A stretch of DNA of 64,000 nucleotides, from contig JAQFVV010000013.1 in NCBI GenBank assembly GCA_028023455.1, positions 6,216,811 through 6,280,810 of the forward strand. Reading direction: 5' to 3'. Numbering within the stretch: position 1 is the first letter of the stretch; each line of letters opens with the position of its first letter. The translations under genes were made by a program, and so were the position numbers. The notes beneath the pieces were generated by a model that was given only the letters and a program-made list of their open reading frames with translations, made no database searches and was not told where the DNA came from. Source of the DNA: Epiperipatus broadwayi (taxonomy: Eukaryota; Onychophora; Udeonychophora; Euonychophora; Peripatidae). Positions 46,170 through 57,269 of this stretch are shown here, one piece after another.

Positions 46170-46252
46170 GCATCGGCCGGGACGCGAACCCGCAACCCGG
46201 GCAACTGCCTGCAAGTGCAAGGCAGTCGCGCTGACCTCTCGACCACCAATGC
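46170..46252 (-). tRNA. tRNA-like gene or pseudogene, isotype unclear
   Basis: An 83-bp GC-rich island in AT-rich DNA. On the minus strand the ends GCATTGG and CCGATGC pair over seven positions with one G-U. The A box is like that of long-arm tRNAs (TGGTCGAGAGGTC) and the B box is GGTTCGCGTCC. A T run (TTTT) 9-12 nt downstream could be a Pol III terminator. The anticodon arm is not canonical. CTGCC..GGCAG would give an 11-nt loop. A 7-nt loop TTGCACT with anticodon GCA would need a C-T mismatch and an oddly long variable arm. It may be a tRNA pseudogene or the head of a SINE. Confidence 0.6.
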
Positions 46253-46259
46253 AAGACTA

Positions 46260-47225
46260 GCATATTGTAACTAGTTTTAAAAGAATTTGATATTTTTTAA
46301 GAAATAGCTTCTCTACACTAGAAAATTTATACAAAATTAAATTTAAAAATATTCATAGAAGTAATCACACAATTAAAAAAATGTTTTTGTTTAGATTACA
46401 TTTATTAAAACTAAACTAATTACAAAATATTACTAAAAATTAAGACAGCTAAAATAATAATATATAATTAATATTTGTTACCGATTTATTTTTCTTGATA
46501 TTCTTTTTTTTTTCTTTTCAGATATATTTATTTATTTAAAGATAAAAAAGGAAAAAAAAATATATACATTTTTTTATGCATGAAATTGTGACTAAATCGG
46601 TTTAAAAAATGTAATAAAGTTCATAATATGATTAATATTTTTTGCTTGGTGATATTTAAAAAAGCAATTCCATTGAAGTTTTAATATGTTTGAATCACTT
46701 TTCTCCAAATGCACTAAAGACATTAAAAATCACATGATCAGTTTGTTTCATTATCCTACAAATCTTGTTCATTTTCATTGATGCTGATAATCTATTAAAA
46801 CAAAACTAAAACGTAGAATAAAGTCAGCATTTTATAGCAAAGCAAGTATGCAAATAAGAACGATTAAATACTTTTCATTCAACCTTTTCTCTTTTATTTA
46901 TCATTAATACAAATGAATTTAAGATAGTTTACCAAATTTTGTAAAATCTTTAATAAAAGCACATTTTAAATTATTTATTAAATCAATCAAGTTCGAACAA
47001 ATTTACCAATTTTAAAAGTTTAAACAGTTCATTTTTCATTGATTCATTACTCTATTCATGTCTTTTTAAATCAAACATTAACTTTATTTTATTTTTTTGG
47101 ATTTAATAAGTGATTAAATAATTAAAAAGTAAATTGATAAATTTAGATTTAATTCAGACAATAATGAAATCAAAATGCAGAACAAATAAATATGAAAAAT
47201 TTTGCTTACACCATCAAATTCCAGA
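46260..47225. other. AT-rich stretch without recognised features
   Basis: No supported gene, RNA or repeat. Confidence 0.5.
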
Positions 47226-47229
47226 ACAT

Positions 47230-48040
47230 TCTAGATGAGTTTTTCATTTTCTATTTTGGAGTTTGCATGTATATTTTGTAAAGGTAGTGAAGAAACCTTC
47301 TTGCATTTGTTTAAAGAATGCTGAGCTTTCCGAAAAATAAGAAACCGAGTTTGTCATACTCCAATTTTAAATTTAAAAAATATAATGATAAAACAAATTA
47401 TAAATTTCAACCCACATAATGCAAGGATAATGATACATACACTGAAAACAATATGGTCAATTAGATGTTCTATGATCTTCGATAATAAGAAGGATAACTG
47501 GATTAGGAAGCTGGACAAGGATTGGGATAAATATTTCAATCGGTGTCTAAAACATTTGCCTGGGAAAAATATGGAAAATATTTGAGTTGGCTCTGCACCA
47601 GCAGTATGCAAGATATGGAATTGAATCTTCAAAATCCAAATATATGTTTAAAAAAAGTGATATGTGAATGGACTTTAAATTAAAGTCTAGCACTAACATT
47701 ATCCTAGTGTTTATAGAGAGGGAATAGCCATTACAAATGAACACTGGCTATCTATCTTAAGTAGAATTAAGTCTAAATTTGAAGTTTTCAAGTCCTACAT
47801 AACATTACATAATTTACCGAAAAAAAATCGAAAAAGGTAAGAAGGAAGAGTAGAAAAAGAGGAAAAAGAAAGAAGGAAAGAGAAATAGAGGGGGAAGAAC
47901 AAAGAGGGGGAAGAAAAAAGGGAAGGAAAAAAGAAGAAAAGAAAAAGAAAAAAAATTAATATGTAATTAGTTCTTTTGTATAAAATGTATATAGTCTGTG
48001 TGTTTTTAATAAAGACCTTACTTAAAAAATTAAAAGTAAA
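47230..48040 (+). pseudogene. LINE 3' end with zinc knuckle and polypurine 3' UTR
   Basis: CIFCKGSEETFLHLFKEC gives C-x2-C-x8-H-x4-C, the same spacing as the knuckles at about 25.05 and 29.45 kb. After an in-frame stop and a change of frame, coding continues as IMIHTLKTIWSIRCSMIFDN (47430-47490, compare the IW..RC segment of the other LINEs), and ends with a TGA at 47585. The 3' UTR holds a 140-bp purine-only-like tract and finishes with an AATAAA near 48008. The RT is missing, so this is a 5'-truncated dead copy of about 0.8 kb. Confidence 0.75.
47820..47960 (+). repeat. Polypurine tract
   Basis: Almost pure A and G for about 140 bp, including GAGGGGGAAGAA twice. It lies in the 3' UTR of the LINE remnant. 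Such tracts can form triplex DNA and may be part of the element's 3' recognition region, but that is inference. Confidence 0.85.
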
Positions 48041-48119
48041 AATTTATAGATCCTCAATATCTTATTTTAACTGCATACACCTTATTTATATTTAAAACAT
48101 AAATATATATTATTAAAAT

Positions 48120-48900
48120 ATAAAGCAATATTATAAAAACCTAAGAGGAGGAGAACTTTCAACTTACTCCAATACAAATGCAAGACTCTTGGTATTGCAA
48201 ACATATGCCACTGGAATTACATTTAAAGTCTTTCTCTTACAAACATCTATTATCACTACAACAATTCATGTCCATCTCTTAAGTATGTCATTGTTATGCT
48301 CAGTTGAAACATTATATTTAATTGTATAAAATTTGAAAGTTCTCTTAAATCTTTACCTCCAAAGATTACTGTCTTTGAAAATAGCTTCTTCTTTAGCAAA
48401 ATAATCAAATAATACAGTTCATGAAGAATAAAATAAATAATAAACTCCTAGGATATTGAGGAAAGATAAGTAATTTTATAGCCATTCTAAATACCATAAA
48501 ATAAATCTATTTAAATATCTTTTAAATTTGAACTAAGTCCTTTCATAATCTGAATTTATTATGGAGTAATAAATATGTCTTTCATATTTATGGAAAATAA
48601 TTTTAAAATAAATAAACATAGTGATCTTTTAATAATCAAACCAAATTGGCTGAAGTGATCTCAAATAATAATAAGCAATTATATATTTTTTTATTTGACA
48701 AAATACATCTTTCTAGATGTAATTCTAATACTTATTAATTTCAATGTTCATGTACTCTTACAACAAACTCTTAAAACAATTTATAAACAATTTATAATAC
48801 TCTTATCATTATTTAGATTTCTGGTCAATGAATGGATGATGTGGAAAAATGACTAAAAAATTTCTTAATAATAAAAACAAATATTTATTTCACAGAAAAA
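48120..48900. repeat. Long non-coding repeat block 3, second copy
   Basis: Partner of 41640-42600, with the landmarks named there. No ORF. It starts just after the LINE 3' end. Confidence 0.5.
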
Positions 48901-51790
48901 GAAATAATAAAAAGTCAGAGATATAACATATTTTTTAAGTCTACAAAGCCAAGGACTTTCACAAATATTACCCTTTTTCAAAATTATATCAGAAGGATAA
49001 AATTACAAATATATTTATGAAAAATAAATAAATTTGATTAAGTAAAAATCACCTAGCAGGTCAAAATTAATTTTCTATTAATAGTGTCCTTTCTATGAAT
49101 AGTGTCACTTTTATAAATATTTAACACTACTTAAATACAAGCTTACCAATACAGTGGCAAAGGACTGAGAGAGATGTATATTGTCTATTTACACCTAGGA
49201 CACATTTAAAAATTTTGAGGTTAATTATAACCCAAGAATGTTACAAGAGGTAAGGAAGAATTCCTCAATACTGTGATAAAAATAACATAATTGCTAGAAT
49301 ATTATACATGTTTTACAAACTACATTACCAAAAACAAACTAAATTCATACTGAGATAACTGAAAAAGGGTAAAATAAATATATGATGACATAGCTTATAA
49401 ATAAGTGTACCCACCTTTGAGGGAAATAATAAAATAAGACTAGTCAAGATATGATAAGATTTTACATCAAGGAAAATAATACTAAATAGAGTTGCCTTAA
49501 TAAAACTGGTGAGAGAGCCTAAGCTAACAATACTGGCCAAAGTAAGCATTTCTAAATTAAGAGAGAGAGCAATTAAACTACCACCTCTAAACAAAAATAC
49601 TATAACCAACAGATGTGAAAGATGTTAAATAATATTTAATGCTAAACATAGCTTTCTTAAAATTAGACAATAAACAAGCAATAAAATAAAATAATAGAAA
49701 CATACATAAAACTAAACTACATTCAGCATAAGAATATATCTTTTATAAATAAATAATTTATATAGAAAAGGGACACATACTGTTTTAAAATATGTAAATG
49801 TCATACCCTGATATTCTAAGATCGTTAATTCAAAAATTATTTCTAGAAATAGCATATAAAATGGTAAAACAATATACATCTGAAATAAAAACATTGTATG
49901 CAAAATTATAAACATAAATAAAATATTGACACTTTTACCATTTAAAAAAGAAAAGAAAAAAGTGCTTCTGTTTCTTCAGTTCTTTAATCATTAAACCATT
50001 AACAGCAACAGGAACAGTCTATTAGGCAATACAGTTCTGTGGACAGCAAAGATATCCAAAGCCTAAATATAATGGAATTAAAATATAAAAGTACTTCATG
50101 GTTATCTTTAAATACGATTCAAGATAAATTATGCTAGCAAACTATAAGATATGGCCATTCATTAAATAAATTTCCATGGATTTAAATAATGATAAATATT
50201 TATTAAGTTGCAATTTCTTCATACTTAAAATTAAATATCCCACACTTAATCCTTTAAGAGCATTATATTAAGTAGCAGTAATAAAAAAGTATTCAGCAGG
50301 AGAAACACTTCTTTTCAAATATCACATTTTAAAACCATAGCAGTAGTTTTCATAACAACAATAAGACAGAGTGAGTATGCAGGCTTTCATAAAATTAATA
50401 TTGCAAAGTTGATTTAAAGTCAATTCAAATATAATATTATTTTAAAAACTATTTTATATCTTCTTTAATAATGTAAGTAAATTATTTTAATATTTTAAAA
50501 GCATTTATTATGAATTCTTTAAATAATACAAATTTGAGATTCAAGAAACATTAGTACCTTTTTCCTCTTGGGAAAAACAGTCATAATAAATAAATTTCAT
50601 TTATGCTGTAAAAACAAAGGATAATATTTATACTAATAGCACAAATAAGTGTCTATTTAAGCTATATTATACAATGAAGTTAAAGATTTTCTTTTTGTAG
50701 ATATTAAGAATGATTTTATAGACAATTGATAAAATATACTCATTATAAATGTCTTTACTTAATAAAATTCAAAGTTTTTTTTACCTGAAGTAAAATAATT
50801 TCAGTTAATATTTTATAAATAAGTATTTTTAGTAAAAAACATCCTAAAATTATTCAAGACATTTAAAAATATTTTTGCTAATAATTTCCAATATTTTGTG
50901 ACAAATTTAAATATTAGACAAATGCTTAAATATATTTTGAAATTGATAACAGTATGTACATTTTCATAGTGACAATAATAGTGTCTTCAAAGTTGCTAAA
51001 TGTGCAAAGCTTAAATGTAAAAAATGTAACCATTGTAATATTTAATTAATTTTACCAACACAGCTACTTGGAACAAAACTTTCTTGTTCCTTGAAGTTTA
51101 AATTTAGATGCTGTGCTTAGATAATTCATATTTTCGCACAACATTACTTTATGCTAAGAAAATAAAAAGATTTAAATAGACTTACACTATTATTAAAATT
51201 AAAGTTTTAAAATATAAATGCAATAAACAAAAAGAATTAAAAATGAAGTTAAGTGAAGCTGGTGTGCATGTGCCAATTTCACCTATTTTATAGGTTGTGT
51301 CAGGCAATCACTTTAAAACTCTGACCATTGACATTTAAATCTACACTCTTTTCTTCATTGATTCAAATTCACATCTTACAAAAACTAAGGAAGGGTGCCA
51401 ATAAAAATATTATTAATATTTGCTTTTAAAATAAATTAATTTTTCTGTCTAGACAATAAAATTAAAGATATTTCCTTATTATAATATTTACAAATATAAA
51501 CATTAGAATAAATAAATTATAAACAAATTTTACATTGTTTAAATAAAACTAATATTACCTATAATATTTAATACATTTACTTACCATTATTTTAACCTAC
51601 AAAAGTTGTTCAGAATATAAGTTTAAAATTAGACATTAATAATATTTTAAAATAAATAAATGTTAAAATTAAATATTACATCTATCCATTTATTCAAACA
51701 TTTTTTTATCTACTATTTTAAATCTTATTTATAATTACTAAAATTAACCTTATTCAATTTTTGTTAATGAATAAATAACTTTAAACATTT
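48900..51790. other. AT-rich stretch without recognised features
   Basis: Chance-length ORFs (94 codons near 49325). A worn phrase ACAAGCTTACCAATACA..GAGAGA at 49138-49172 recalls the start of family B units, but no ribozyme segment follows. Otherwise nothing is supported. Confidence 0.45.
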
Positions 51791-51796
51791 AAACAT

Positions 51797-52241
51797 CACA
51801 TGATCACCATTTTTATGTGTATACAAGCTGTTTTTCACAGAGGCAAAATTCTCCATACCATAGCATGACCCAATTCAATCAAGAGTAATCAATAGATGCA
51901 GGAAGGTTTGTGCATAAAAGCCATATCTAGTGCCTATTTATCCAAAATCCTCAGGACTAGATTTTATCTTGTGACTTTTATCAGTAAGGAGCCTTGGATC
52001 TGAGAGAACTGCACCTAAATCTTAGAATCTAATGCTTCTCTCCAGCAGCCACTTTTTATTTTTTTTAATAAAGTATAAAGCTTTGAGTTCAAAATAAAAA
52101 CACAATAATGTTTTCCAGCTAAGCCCATAGCTTATTTAGTTGAATAGATTATTCTGACTTGCACTGAGTGGTACCACTGTAGGAATAGTTTTGCCTCTGT
52201 GAAAAACAGCTTGTGCAAATATAAAGAATGGTGATTATGTG
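51797..52241. mobile_element. Fold-back repeat family A, copy A4
   Basis: It begins CACATGATCACCATTTTTAT and ends with its inverse ATAAAGAATGGTGATTATGTG (in part), a 445-bp element. Its terminal repeat has CTGTTTTTCACAGAGGCAAAA where A1 has TGTTATTAAAACAGGCAAAA (key parts), so A1 and A4 belong to subfamilies with swapped ends. The inner arms match A3. A decayed hammerhead segment lies at 51948-51994. Confidence 0.8.
51948..51994 (-). ncRNA. Hammerhead-like ribozyme, copy A4 (decayed)
   Basis: Minus strand: GCTCCTTA, CTGATAA (G8 is A), AGT-CACAA-GAT, AAAT for GAAA, CTAGTC and CTGAGGA. The order matches A1 and A2, but two core sites are lost. Confidence 0.4.
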
Positions 52242-52254
52242 ACATTTTATGGAT

Positions 52255-52667
52255 TAATACCAATCATATCCAACAGGATTATGTTGACTATGGTTATTAA
52301 AAAACCAAAGACCCCAAAACGTATGGATGCTGAATTGAGTTCAGATCTATCCAACTATACAAATAATGAGCTTAGCTTGAAAACATTATGTTTTCATTTT
52401 GGACTGAAGTCTTTATAGTTAGCTAAAAAAGTAAATGATGGCTGCTGGAGGCTTGCATTATATCTTAAGATCTAGCTGCAGTGCTCTCAGATCCAAGGCT
52501 ACTCACTGATTAATACCTCAAGTGAGAAACTTGTCTGAGGATTTTGGATGAATAAGCACTAGATAAGGATTTTATGCATAAAACTTTCTGCAATCATTGA
52601 TTACTCTGGCTTTCATTGAGTGGTGCTACTATATGGAGAGTTTTGCATCTATGAAAAACTAAATATT
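52255..52667. mobile_element. Fold-back repeat family A, copy A5 (partial)
   Basis: This is the right part of a family A element in the same sense as A1 (GGTTATTAAAAAACCAAAG, GAATTGAGTTCAGA, CTGCTGGAGGCTTGCATTA, then TTGCATCTATGAAAAAC at the end). It has no left terminal repeat and abuts A4, so two elements or one rearranged double element lie side by side. Confidence 0.75.
52499..52541 (+). ncRNA. Hammerhead-like ribozyme, copy A5
   Basis: Plus strand: CTACTCA, CTGATTA (G8 is T), stem II TAC-CTCAA-GTG (three pairs with one wobble), GAAA (52526-52529), CTT, GTC and TGAGGA. Stem II pairs although its bases differ from A1 and A2 at several sites. One core site is lost. Confidence 0.45.
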
Positions 52668-53059
52668 TAACTATAATATTCAGTGCTAAAATTAACATTA
52701 TATTAATACAGTATGAATTTAATTTAATTACTAACAAACCTAAATGTAGGATTTGAACTCTACATTAACACTATTAATTTTGAAAATACATTATTAAGTA
52801 TTTTAAATTATCAATTATTAAAGATTAAAATACTTTGGCATAATAATCACTCTTTAAGACAAAATATTATAAGCCACATTGTCAAAATTATGTTATAGCC
52901 ATAAAATTTATAAAATATGCTAATATTGTTAATTTTTATATGCAGAATCATAGCATTATAAGGCACTAACAAAAATCTATTTTCTATAAAATTAAACTAT
53001 ATACATCAATATTTTGGCATAAAGCATGCTTGGCATGTAGCTTCTGTGAAAAGGTAATG

Positions 53060-53620
53060 GTCAAAATATATATATATGGCAATGGTATAAACAAATGGAG
53101 AAACTAGGATGATGGAAAGTTATCATCATCAAACCCAAGTCAATGACAAAATACAAAATTAAATATAAAAGGAATGAGCATATACGTTTGCTTACATTAC
53201 ACAAAAGAAATAATCATTCATAATGCTCTACAATAAAAAATACATCAGCAGTCAATCTTCTGATATATACTAGGATAATTATTTAGCAACTGCCAAACCT
53301 ATGGTAAGAATATGAACAATAATTTTCTGAATGCACAGTCTCAGATGCTAATCCATAAGAATATAGCAATTAAAAATAATGTTGAGATACTAAAACATCT
53401 TGGCCATCATCAATGCTCTGGTTATTACCATTAATGTACTCGCCAGCTATAAATCCAATTTCTAAAGAAATGATATATAAAATGAAATATAGTGAATGAA
53501 CTTTAAAGAATATTCTTTTTTGCTCCAATTAGAATCATTATCATCCCAATGTCCATAACACTAAAAATAAAGCCTTTTATATAACAGACTGTTGTGCATG
53601 AATTCATCTCAGTAAGCAAA
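53060..53620. repeat. Long non-coding repeat block 1, second copy
   Basis: Partner of 2400-3100 (landmarks given there). No coding signal. Confidence 0.55.
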
Positions 53621-53629
53621 GCTCTATAA

Positions 53630-54255
53630 CTATTATTATGAACAGTAGATATAATATAAACACATAATATTGGAAAACTATTTTAGGATTGAATAAATTC
53701 ACTGAAATAACTTTAACAATAAAATATCAATTTATTAATAACAATTAAATTAAAATAAAATTAAGGTTGATAAAATATGACTATATGTATAAACTAATCA
53801 TTTTGATTTTGATTAAAATACAAAAATATATCCCCTATTACACTGTAATTTATATATATATCTCAGTAGGTTTAAATAAAAAACTATCATCACACAGAGG
53901 TATCTGTACAAAAATATATAACATATTCAAATTGTCATAGACAATATATATATATTTTAATGGGCACATACACCGTTACATTATTTTTTTTTATTAAACA
54001 TGAAATTAAAATAAAAAGTTCGCATTTAAAAACTTCTTTTTTTTTTAAGACATAAAAATTGAAAATTAATTCTATCTTAAACTCATATATATATAAAATC
54101 GCACAGATGAAAAAAATTATTAAAATAAAACTTTATTAAAAATAGAAAAAGTATTTTAAAAGCAAAAACTTAAAAAGATTTAGAGATAAAAATATATCTT
54201 TAAGTTTGCAAAATAATTTAATTAATTCTATTGTATAAAATGGAAATGATTATTT
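53630..54255. other. AT-rich stretch without recognised features
   Basis: Nothing beyond TA-rich runs. Confidence 0.5.
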
Positions 54256-54259
54256 TAAT

Positions 54260-54690
54260 TAGTAAAAGTAAACTAGCCCTTGGGCATTTCAAAATGCATA
54301 AGCAAAGGTCAGATAGGAAAGGAAAAACAATAGGAACAGAATGACCAATGAAAGAAATCCATTGGGGAATCAGACCTCAATGGAAGGATCATCATCATCG
54401 ATGACGTAATGTCCATTGGATCCAAAAGTTACATATAAAAGAAAAAGTTTGGAAATAAATGATTATTAAGTGAAGAAAGAGCTGGGAGAGAAGATAGAGA
54501 TGTGACTATATGTGTTAGTGCAGAGAGAGTTGAAGGAGAAGGGATTGAAAAGAAGCACTCTTCAATCCCTTCAATTTTGTTAAAAGGAAAGAGAAATAAC
54601 ATTGTTTTTCCTATATTGAGGACCACAGGACATTGGGGAATTAATGCTGGCTCCAAATGGCAAGCAACTGCAAGAAATTAGAAACTACGG
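54260..54690. other. GC-richer block of unknown nature
   Basis: About 430 bp with clearly higher G+C than the flanks and purine-rich on the plus strand. It contains ATCATCATCATCGATGACG, a 12-bp perfect hairpin (GAAGGGATTGAA at 54538-54549 and its inverse at 54561-54572) and a 75-codon minus-strand ORF (54656-54429) with a Ser/Leu-rich run but no known motif. It could be an exon, a regulatory island or an unknown repeat. Confidence 0.4.
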
Positions 54691-54699
54691 ACTTGTTAA

Positions 54700-56140
54700 A
54701 ATCGTAAGAACTTTATGAAATCTAATGAACATTAATTAATTTGAAAACACTAAGAACTCTAAAATATAAACTTTCCCAGTATTTAATTTATAGAAATAGA
54801 ATCCTATCTGACCAACTTAATTTATTAATAAGTAATTTTATTTGATGTATTTCTTTTTTAAAATCATTTCCATTTTTTTTTTGTTCTTTTAAGTTTTATT
54901 ATGATTTTTTTGTTTTTTGTTAAACTAAATTGTATAAATAATTTAAATGCATTAAATTTAAGTTGGGTATAGATGCTTGCATAGATTCGTTATCGGTTAA
55001 TTATGTTTTTGGTTTTCATATTTGATCAAAATATATAGACATTCGGTAAATAATGATACCTTACGGTGAGTATCTAAAATGTATTTATTCGGATGTCTTT
55101 TAAATTATTGGTGTTAATGCGGCATCTTATGATAAATGCCATTGGGTTTCTTATAAATTTCCCTCTGCAATTATATCAATGACTTTATATTTTGATCGTT
55201 TATGTTTATTTTGAAATGTTTTTAACCATGTAATCTATGTAACCGATCTATACTCAACATTATAAAACAAACTTTTATAAATCCATCTGTGCAAATTTAT
55301 AATAGCTTATAAAAGTTAAAATGTAAAATCAAATTCTAAAATCAAGTTAAAATCTAAAGTAAAAGTTATTCTAAAATAATTTTAAATCTTATATATATAT
55401 ATGTAAATAAATGTTTGTGTGTTAATTACTGGCAGTGGCTTATTTATTCTTTTTTTTTTAAATATATTAATATATTTTGATAATATATATCATTATTATT
55501 TAATCTCTACTACTCTGCTGAGCTAGTGACAATGGGCAAATGGTGGGTCAAAATAAATTAAAATAATTTTTTTTTAACTTACATATCTGCCTACTATATA
55601 AATTTTCTAGGTTCAAATGGCCTAGTGGCGCCCTGTAGTATAGATATGTTAAGTCTCATATTCTCCCTGATCGTTATAATATATATATATATATTGAAAT
55701 TAATGGGTTATTTTTGAAATATATTGTGTTAATTTATTTTTTAATTTATTGTCATAGACTTATAACAAAGCAATTCATTCTAATAATTCATAAAGCATGA
55801 TTAATTTTAACATATGTGGCTATGTGACACACATTTCTATAAGCACAAACATGCTGTTTAATAATATAAAATTAACATATTAGAATTATTATAAACCAAT
55901 AAAAAATTTCATTTTTATAATACCTAAATAATGAGTGAGTTAGCATATGCTTGGGTACCTATTCAGATGTGTGCGCACACAGGTATTTATATCTTAATGA
56001 TATTTCATATGTCAAAATAATAAACTTATTAAAATATTATATTTTCCCAAGACACAATTAATTCCATATTATCTTCTTACTAATCTAAGTTATTGGCTCA
56101 CTATTTGTAATTGTAAATAAGAGTTTCTTTTTCTTTTTAG
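54700..56140. other. AT-rich stretch with scattered CpG
   Basis: CpG is more frequent here than in most of the window (for example TTCGTTATCGG near 54985 and TTACGGTGAGT near 55060). No ORF or RNA gene is supported. Confidence 0.4.
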
Positions 56141-56146
56141 AAAAAA

Positions 56147-56218
56147 ATATTAATCATTAAATGCAATTACAATATATATATATATATATATATTGTAATT
56201 GCATTTAATGATTAATAT
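56147..56218. repeat. Perfect 72-bp palindrome with TA centre
   Basis: The left arm ATATTAATCATTAAATGCAA then TTACAAT leads into a TA run and is mirrored exactly on the right. A further TA run follows to 56256. Perfect symmetry suggests recent origin by template switching, or a cruciform-forming TA repeat copied with its flank. Confidence 0.9.
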
Positions 56219-56222
56219 ATAA

Positions 56223-56258
<36 letters not shown>

Positions 56259-57194
56259 GCCCTTTTGTATGGGTCTCCATAAATTGTTGTATCCATCTAT
56301 TTAAAAAATTTTAAATTTAAGATATATTTAGCTATATGATTTTAATTTTGTTTATAACAATCTTTTAAAAAGTGTAATTAAAGTAATTCATGAGTGTTTG
56401 ATATGTGAAAATTGTGCTGATGTTTGAGAGAGACATTTCAATGGGAATGATAATAGTATATGGTTGGGAAAACTGGCCATAAGCAATACTGCATTAATAA
56501 ATTTAATAAATAAATGTTTAAAGTTAAAGTTTTAAAAGACAAGTTAAAATTAAATGCATATATTTATTGTTGATAAAAATTAATATTTAATAAATGAATA
56601 TAAATATTTTAATTATTAGTATTCCATGATAGAAGATTAATATTTGATTTTAATAATATCGAATTATTATTTTAAAAGTTGTTATAAGATATTATTTATT
56701 TTAAAAATATTTATTTTTAAAAAATGTATTGTTAGTTTATTTTTAGATTATTACAAGCGTCTGTAGCTTTGTTGTAAAAAAACAGATGTTAATTAAAATA
56801 CGTACACACATGCTTGGGAGTTTTTTAGTAAAGTTGCAAAGCTATTTTAAAAATTCTGTTATAAAATTTATAAATATTATTTTGGCTATCATGAAATAAA
56901 AATAAAGATAATTAATGTGAAATATTAAATCTGATTTTTAAAATACTGTTTAAAAACATAACGAATAAAAATAGACTTAGTTTGTTTATAAAAATAATTT
57001 TATAAAAGTTAAACGTAAAAGTTAAGTAAGAAAGTATATTTTAAAAAAATGTTTAATAGATTTAAATAAATGACAAAGATTAATTTAAGAATTTAATAAT
57101 GTGATAAATAATAAATATTAAATAAGTCATTATTTATTTTTAATTCTGTCTTGTTGGTGAAATATGTAAATAAGCTAGCAAGTCAATTGTTTAA

Positions 57195-57265
57195 TTCACC
57201 AATCAAGTGGGAGTTTTCTTCCGGTATAAAACCAAGGTTCAATTGTTAGGAGGTGACTTGTGATT
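57195..57265 (+). promoter_or_regulatory. Possible Pol II core promoter
   Basis: CACCAATCAAG (CCAAT at 57199-57203) is followed by CCGGTATAAAACC (TATAAAA at 57225-57231), and then by AGGAGGTGACTTGTG at the distance where transcription would start. A possible donor, AAAG|TAAAGT, is non-standard. No ORF follows at once, so a first exon would be non-coding. Base composition and CpG are raised locally. Confidence 0.3.
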
Positions 57266-57269
57266 GAAA

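Noticed and set aside
47354-47744. Minus-strand frames of 92 and 65 codons
   Set aside because: Opposite the LINE C-terminal region, whose knuckle is on the plus strand.
49135-49260. Possible extra family B unit
   Set aside because: Only the first 35 bp resemble the family. The ribozyme segment and later landmarks are missing.
49325-49609. 94-codon minus-strand frame
   Set aside because: Leucine-rich with no recognisable domain, and of chance length.
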